Shown here: in pieces, positions 58,691 to 64,000 of the stretch
Layout of the letters: every line of letters starts with the position of its first letter
Position numbering within the stretch: the stretch's first letter is position 1
Assembly (NCBI RefSeq): GCF_037893015.1
Contig: NC_133661.1
Coordinates: 186,560,703-186,624,702 of the forward strand
DNA from: Macrotis lagotis
Taxonomy: Eukaryota; Chordata; Mammalia; Peramelemorphia; Peramelidae
Direction of reading: 5' to 3'
DNA length: 64,000 nucleotides
Position numbers and translations under genes: made by a program
Notes under the pieces: generated by a model
The model's input: only the letters and a program-made list of their open reading frames with translations
Databases searched by the model: none
Told to the model about the DNA's origin: nothing

Positions 58691-59526
58691 ACTACAAATT
58701 GCAAAGATAAGAATCTTACTGGGGATGGAAGCACAAGCCATTTTGATAACCATATGAAGTGAGTTTTGATCATTTTAACATTTTAAATGTGTTGAGGAAG
58801 TGGATTAGAGTACTTCCATGGAACTGAAGTTTGCATGGATTTCCATGGAGACCAGATGAAATACTCTAATCCAACCCTCTTCCCCACCTTATCCATTCCC
58901 CACCTTAACAAATATAAACACACTTACAAATCCTAGACTAAACAAGTTAGCAGGTACTAGAAATATGAGAGTAGTTTTGGTTTCTTTCCCCTTTTCACCA
59001 CCGAATGATTTTTCTTGGAATTGTACTTCTGTAGATACTGCAATCTCTCCTCTTGGACACATATAACTATACTCAGTTTGCCTAACTACCTTTTCAGTGT
59101 TCAGATAAAAGTAGGTGCCTATGGATTGAATAAATAACTGATACTTGACTCTACTATTACATAAACATTCTCAAGAGAATATAAATCTTTGCTATTCTTC
59201 CACATCATTTCCACTTTTTTACTCCTCCCCAAGCTGTGGATACCTTCAAACTGAGGGAGTATTTTATCACCAGCCACTACTGTTATTCATGGAGCACATA
59301 TTGAGATTTGTGAGGTTATCTGAACAATGCCCCAGATGTGTTGCCCAGGAGTGTCATTAACAACATATATAAAATTGGAAGTGGTTTTCCTTGAGTAGTA
59401 CAGAAACAGAGCCCCAGTGGACAGAGCTCCAGGCCAGTTTCTGAAAATACACTTTATATAATCATTTATTTAATCTGTGACTTAGAAATTTGTTATTTTT
59501 GTTACTTGGTAAAAATGTATAACTTC
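58691..59526. other. Unassigned DNA with one imperfect hairpin
   Basis: tggattagagta (58801-58812) and tactctaatcca (58862-58873) are perfect inverted repeats of 12 bases. Inside them tccatgga occurs twice. Otherwise nothing is recognised. Confidence 0.5.
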
Positions 59527-59677
59527 GGGGGCAGCTAGGTGGTGTAGTGGATAAAGCACCGGCCCTGGAGTCAGGAGTACCTGGGTTCAAATCCGGTCTC
59601 AGATGCTTAATAAATACCTAGCTGTGTGGCCTTGGGCAAGCCACTTAACCCCATTGTCTTGCAAAAACCTAAAAAAA
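59527..59677 (+). mobile_element. tRNA-derived marsupial SINE
   Basis: Full SINE with perfect 16-base duplications aaaaatgtataacttc (59511-59526 and 59678-59693). Young. Confidence 0.95.
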
Positions 59678-59774
59678 AAAAATGTATAACTTCATTGATA
59701 TGAGGGTATGACCAGCATGAAAATTCTCTCATCCAATGCAGATGGCTATTTTGTAATTTATAAATTTGAGGAAC

Positions 59775-59905
59775 TGTCTAGGCAATGAAAGTTAAAGTGA
59801 TTTGCCTTTGGTTACACAGGGAATATGTGTCAGACAAAAAGCAGGATTTGAATCTTGGTCTTCTTGACTGCAAGATCAATCCTCTCTTCCTTATATCAAA
59901 GTGTC
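59775..59905 (+). mobile_element. MIR fragment
   Basis: gaaagttaaagtgatttgcc, ggttacacagggaatatg, caggatttgaatcttggtcttc fit the second half of MIR. Confidence 0.65.
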
Positions 59906-60394
59906 TATCTTTAGAATTACATTAACTTTTTCTTAACTATGGTCAGTTTCTTAACATGTAAAAATAACTTTCATAGATTTTGAATTCCTTAAGTATAGCA
60001 GGAAAGTAATCCATTTTTTTCAATATTGAAACTTGTGCAATGAAGAAATGAAGAATAGACTCTCTTTCTTTTCCAAATGTTTATCCTCCTTTTCTTCTTA
60101 ATTTTTCCAACATAGTGGACAATTATTATATATGAACAACACTATCATTTAACTGAATTATTAGTCTAACAATCTGATTCATACATCTCTATATGTATTC
60201 ACATGAATCTTCAAGCCATAGTAATCATTTGCAGCTTTACTGATCAATTATAAATAGGTAAACTCAGGCAAGTGTTTTAATGAAGACAATAAGAATAGGT
60301 ATTAGACCCTCACAACTCTCAAATGAATAATTCCTCATTTAGTTATAATAGATATTGAATTAATTTTCATACCAAACAAAAAATGATTCACATA
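59906..60394. other. Unassigned AT-rich DNA
   Basis: No gene or named repeat seen. Confidence 0.5.
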
Positions 60395-60720
60395 AAACTT
60401 TTTTAAATTTAATAATTTTTTTTACAGTTTTGAATTTTTCTCTTTTATCTTCCCACCTCCAACCGAAAAGGTAAGAAAAACAAAACCCATTACAAATATG
60501 TATAGTCATAAAAACAGAAGCCCTTATTAGCCATATCCAACAAAATGGAGAGGGGGAGGAAGAGAAAAAAAGAAAAGAAAATATGCTCTGAGTCTATCAG
60601 CTCTCTGTTTAGAAGTGAATAGAATATATCAAGATGAGTCTTCTGATATTTCGGTGGATCATGATATTGATCAAAGTTGCTAACTTGTTCAAAGTTAATT
60701 ATCTTTACTATATTGCAGAT
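60395..60720 (-). mobile_element. Old L1 3' UTR, reverse
   Basis: tcttcccacctccaaccgaaaagg, tacaaatatgtatagtcat, ctctgagtctatcagctctctg follow the reverse marsupial L1 3' UTR in decayed form. Confidence 0.55.
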
Positions 60721-61050
60721 TACAATATTGTTGTTATAAAATCTCTATTGATTTTTCTAACTTCAATTTACATTGCATATAGAATTTATGAGTTCAAATT
60801 AAGCTGAGCTAGTGTACCTGTCTCATGACATGAATAGTTATAACTTACTCTCACTTCAATTCTGGTTAATAAGTAAAGTTAAACTAAGAATTTAAGATGG
60901 TCAAGAGAAGACTGAATGAGATTCTCTGACTGCAGGCCATCCTGAGAAGACCTCATGGTCACCATGGCTACACAATACACCAAATGGATAATTTATTTAA
61001 AGACTAGAGCTGCTGGTACATTAGTTTCATTCATGTTATAAATCCTATAC
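60721..61050. other. Unassigned DNA
   Basis: No gene or named repeat recognised. Confidence 0.5.
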
Positions 61051-61182
61051 TGGAGGATTTATTGTGACAATATATTGATCAGCATAGAGATGAGCCAGAG
61101 CTTAAGAACTCATTCACTACCAGCAAGGGTACCATGCAGTAATATGAGAGGAAGAATCAGGACCCAAAATCCCAAGAGATTG

Positions 61183-62480
61183 GTTTGGAGGTTTGATCTG
61201 TTTTATTTGTCGTTTTCAGTTCTAGATTGGAGGGAAGGAGTCCCTCACCACCCCACCCCAGGCACTCAAACTATGCTACAGGATTCCAGCCAAGATTTTA
61301 CAATCAAGAATTCCTAGGAAACCATCTCTGAAACATAAGATACTCTGGACTTGGAACTGAGCTTAACTGGAGACCTAATCCTTTTCCCCTCCCCAAACAT
61401 TTAGTAGGAATTCTAGCCACAAGGTCTTGACAAGAAGCGAAATCTTTGTATCACAGTTCTTGCTACACATTCGAAGTAAATATTACTTTTAAAAGCTAAC
61501 CTAGGAATTTAAATGGAACTGACATGCAAACAGACTCCCTCCGAAAAAACTGAGAGGAGCATGATTAATGGGAACTTCAGGCAGTAGCAGAGGTAAGGAT
61601 CACCCACCCAACCCCCTTAAAGCACACAGGCCAACTCTGAGGGAGGGGTTAGTGGGAGTCAGAATAATCATTATTATGTAGATGGGACCTTTTCTGGTAT
61701 GAAATTGTGGGAATCTTTAGAAAGCTTCACTGCACGGGATTTTAAATTTGGGGTTTGGAGTTTGGGTCTGTTTTGTTTGTCCTTTTCGGTTCTAGATATC
61801 AGGGATGGAGTCCGACCCTACCCCACCCCATGCACTCAAACCATACTACAGGATTCCAGCCAAGATTTTACAATCAAGAATTCCTGGGAAACCATCTCTG
61901 GGACACAAGATGCTCTGGACTTGGAACTGAGCTTAACTGGAGAACTAATCCTTTTCCCTTCCCCAAACATTTGTATATCTCTCTCTGTTCTTCCTTTACA
62001 TTCAAAGTAAATATTATTTTTAAAAGCTAATCCAGGGGCAGCTAGGTGGCACAGTGGATAGTGCACCAGCCCTGGAGCCAGGAGTACCTGAGTTCAAATC
62101 TAGCCTCAGACATTTAATAATTACCTAGCTGTGTAGCCTTGGGCAGGCCACTTAACCCCATTTGCCCTGCAAAAAAAAAAAAAAAAAAAAAAAACGAAAA
62201 AAAAAATTTAATCAAAGAATTTAAATGGAATTGACATGCACAGATTCCCTCCCACACAGATTCCCTCCCCAAAAACTGAGGGGAATATGATTAATGTGAA
62301 CTTCAAGAAGTAGCAGAGATGAGGGTCACCCACCCAAACCCTTTAAGCACACAGGCCAACCACAGGCCAACCCTGAGGGAAGGGTAGTGAGAGCCAGAGT
62401 AATCATTGTTGTATATGACACCTTTTCTGGTATGAAATTGTGGGAATCTTTAGAGCTTCCCTGCATGGGACTTTAAATTT
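61183..62480 (+). repeat. Tandem pair of an unclassified ~570-bp repeat
   Basis: Unit A (about 61183-61750) and unit B (about 61751-62480) share ttctagat, caggattccagccaagatt, gacttggaactgagctta, gcacacaggccaac and ttctggtatgaaattgtgg, with a period of about 568 bases. A SINE (62035-62208) interrupts unit B. A further short piece (about 70 bases at 61051-61120) recurs at 62816-62890. The family is not recognised; LTR-like or LINE 5' repeats are possible. Confidence 0.7.
62035..62208 (+). mobile_element. tRNA-derived marsupial SINE inside repeat unit B
   Basis: Full SINE with a long A tail. Possible short flanking repeat taatcca (62028-62034) and taatcaa (62209-62215). Confidence 0.85.
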
Positions 62481-62656
62481 TGGATATTTTTCTTAGTGTG
62501 TGTTTCCTTATAAGTCAATTCCATTAATATATCTTGGAAAACTTTATATTTGTTGATTCCTTGGGTGTTTAGTTATTTTAGATATATTGTTGAATTTTCG
62601 ATAAGGATTGATATTGAGTTCAAGATGAAAAGTGTGGAATCTTTATCAATAGAATT

Positions 62657-62815
62657 CCCATCTACTTCTCTTTCTCTTCAATTCCTTCCCCTTCTCTCTC
62701 CCCCCTCCCCCCCAGCTCCCCCTTCCCTTCTCCCCTCTCTTCTCCATCCCCTTCTTTCCCTTCCACCCCCTCCTCCTCCATCCTTCCCTCCCCTTCTCCC
62801 CTACCTCTCCCCTGT
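62657..62815 (+). repeat. Polypyrimidine tract
   Basis: About 160 bases are almost only C and T, with many CCCCTTC-type runs. The proline/serine-rich open frame through it is an artefact. Confidence 0.9.
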
Positions 62816-62879
62816 AGTGGAGGATTGATTGTGACAGTGATATGATGATCAGCATAAGGATGAGCCAGAGCTTAAGAAC

Positions 62880-64000
62880 TCATTCACTGGATCAACAAAA
62901 GGGCAAGAATAGCAAGGGAACTAATGAAAAAAAAATGTAAAGGAAGGTGGCCTAGCCCTACCAGATCTTAAACTCTATTAGAAAGCTGCAGTCATCAAAA
63001 CTGCCTGGTAATAGTTAAGAAATAGAGTAATGGATCAGTGGATTAGGGAAGCTTCAAAAGAAACTGCAGTAAATGACTACAGCAATCCACTCTTTCACAA
63101 ACAAACAAAAGATATCAACTTCTGAGATAAGAATTCATTATTTGACAAAAATTGTTGGGAAAACTGGAGAATAGTATGGCAAAAACTAGGCATAGATCCA
63201 CATCTCACACCCTATACCAAAATAAGGTCAAAATGGATATAGGATTTAGACATAAAGAGCAGTACCATAGATAAATTATACACCAAAAAATACACTATCT
63301 CTCTGATCTATGGAAAAGGAATACATTTATGATCAAACAAGAATTAGAACACATTATAAACTGCAAAATGATTGATTTTGACAATATCAAATTGAAAAGT
63401 TTTTGCACTAATAAAATCAATGCTGCCAAAATTAGAAGAAATACAAAAAGCTGGGAAACAATCTTCACAGCTAGGAATTCTGATAAAGGTCTCATTTCTA
63501 AAATATATAGAGAATTGCATCATTTGATAAATTGCATCAATTGATAAATGGTCAAAGGATATGAACAGACAATTTTAAATGAAGAAATTAAAGCTATGTA
63601 TATATAGATTTTATATTTATATATATGGACATTAAAAAATGCTCCAAATCACTACTGATTAGAGAAATGTGAATTAAAAATAACAATGAGGTATCATCTC
63701 ACACTTATTAGATTAACCCAGATGAGAAAAAGGGAAGATGATCAATGTTAGAGAGGATGTAGGAGGATTGGGACATTGATGCATTGCTGGTGGAGTTGTG
63801 AACAGATTCAACCTTTCTGGAGAGCAATATGGAACTATGCCCAAAGAGCAAGAAAACTGTTCCTACCCTTTGACCAGCAATTCTAATTCTAGGACTATAT
63901 CCAGCAGAAACTGTAAAAAATGGGAAAAGTCCTACATGTTCCAAAATATTCATAGCAGCTCTTTTTGTAGTGGCAAAGAATTGGAAATTGGGATGTTCAT
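62880..64000 (+). mobile_element. L1 ORF2 C-terminal part, cut by the window edge
   Basis: It begins inside ORF2 (gtggcctagccctaccagatc) and runs through AVIKTAW-like text, [11 protein letters not shown] near 63210, then SDKGLISKIYRELH near 63480, and on to GTLMHCWW-like and tatgcccaaagagc motifs near the end. It contains stops and a small AT-rich insertion near 63600-63625. It parallels 4880-5830 of the first L1 and continues past the window. Confidence 0.8.

Noticed and set aside
62550-62828. 92-codon proline/serine-rich open frame
   Set aside because: It is a read-through of the polypyrimidine tract, not a protein gene.
1-64000. tRNA genes at the many GGTTCAAATCC boxes
   Set aside because: Each box lies inside a SINE with an A-rich tail and target duplications; none folds as an independent tRNA by eye.
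1-64000. Additional RNASE cluster genes
   Set aside because: No other open frame shows the CK-x-x-NTF motif, the cysteine spacing or the EDDM3 pattern. A strongly split or decayed copy cannot be excluded without a profile search.

Overview
The window looks like marsupial nuclear DNA, most likely from an Australian dasyurid-type species. The main evidence is the repeat content. About twenty copies of one tRNA-derived marsupial SINE are present, with an A-box-like start, the B box GGTTCAAATCC, an A-rich tail and target-site duplications of roughly 7-16 bp. They occur with older MAR1/CORE-type and MIR SINEs, L2 and CR1/L3 fragments, and marsupial L1 pieces of several ages. The species assignment rests on remembered SINE variants and is only moderately firm. 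There are no prokaryotic features, no operon and no CRISPR array.

Only one host gene is well supported: a single-exon coding region on the minus strand at 33014-33484. It encodes a 156-residue secreted protein of the EDDM3 (HE3, epididymal protein 3) branch of the RNase A superfamily. Its 3' splice site lies 18 bases before the ATG, as expected for RNase A family genes, whose first exon is non-coding. Four structural cysteines and the His12 and Lys41 equivalents are present, but the His119 equivalent is leucine, so catalysis is unlikely. In human the EDDM3 genes sit inside the RNASE cluster, so this window is probably a repeat-rich stretch of the marsupial RNASE cluster. A candidate first exon with a TATA-like box and a strong splice donor lies about 6.5 kb upstream (39978-40322); this link is a guess.

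Layout. 1-2.3 kb: A-rich DNA, a SINE nested in a SINE, and a truncated L1 tail. 2.3-6.4 kb: an L1 with its 5' end present but most of ORF2 deleted. 6.5-7.7 kb: a retrovirus-like fossil segment on the minus strand with microsatellites. 7.9-9.8 kb: an old L1 ORF2 half interrupted by two SINEs. 10.17-10.55 kb: a solo LTR with 6-bp target duplications. 13.2-28.7 kb: a segmental triplication, two tandem copies of a 6.45-kb unit followed by a 2.6-kb partial copy; every junction is a hybrid SINE, so the array grew by SINE-SINE recombination. 29-32.5 kb: SINEs and old LINE pieces. 33 kb: the EDDM3-like gene. 35.5-38.4 kb: old L1 pieces nested in one another. 39-55 kb: repeat relics in otherwise unassigned DNA. 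55.3-58.2 kb: a half-L1 (HAL1-like) element with 5' UTR and ORF1 but no ORF2, carrying a SINE with an odd A-to-G bias. 61.2-62.5 kb: a tandem pair of an unclassified ~570-bp repeat. 62.9 kb to the end: the 3' part of another L1 ORF2, cut by the window edge.

I do not see an undescribed multi-gene system. The most informative items are the marsupial EDDM3-like gene with a partly dismantled active site and the reconstructable SINE-driven triplication.
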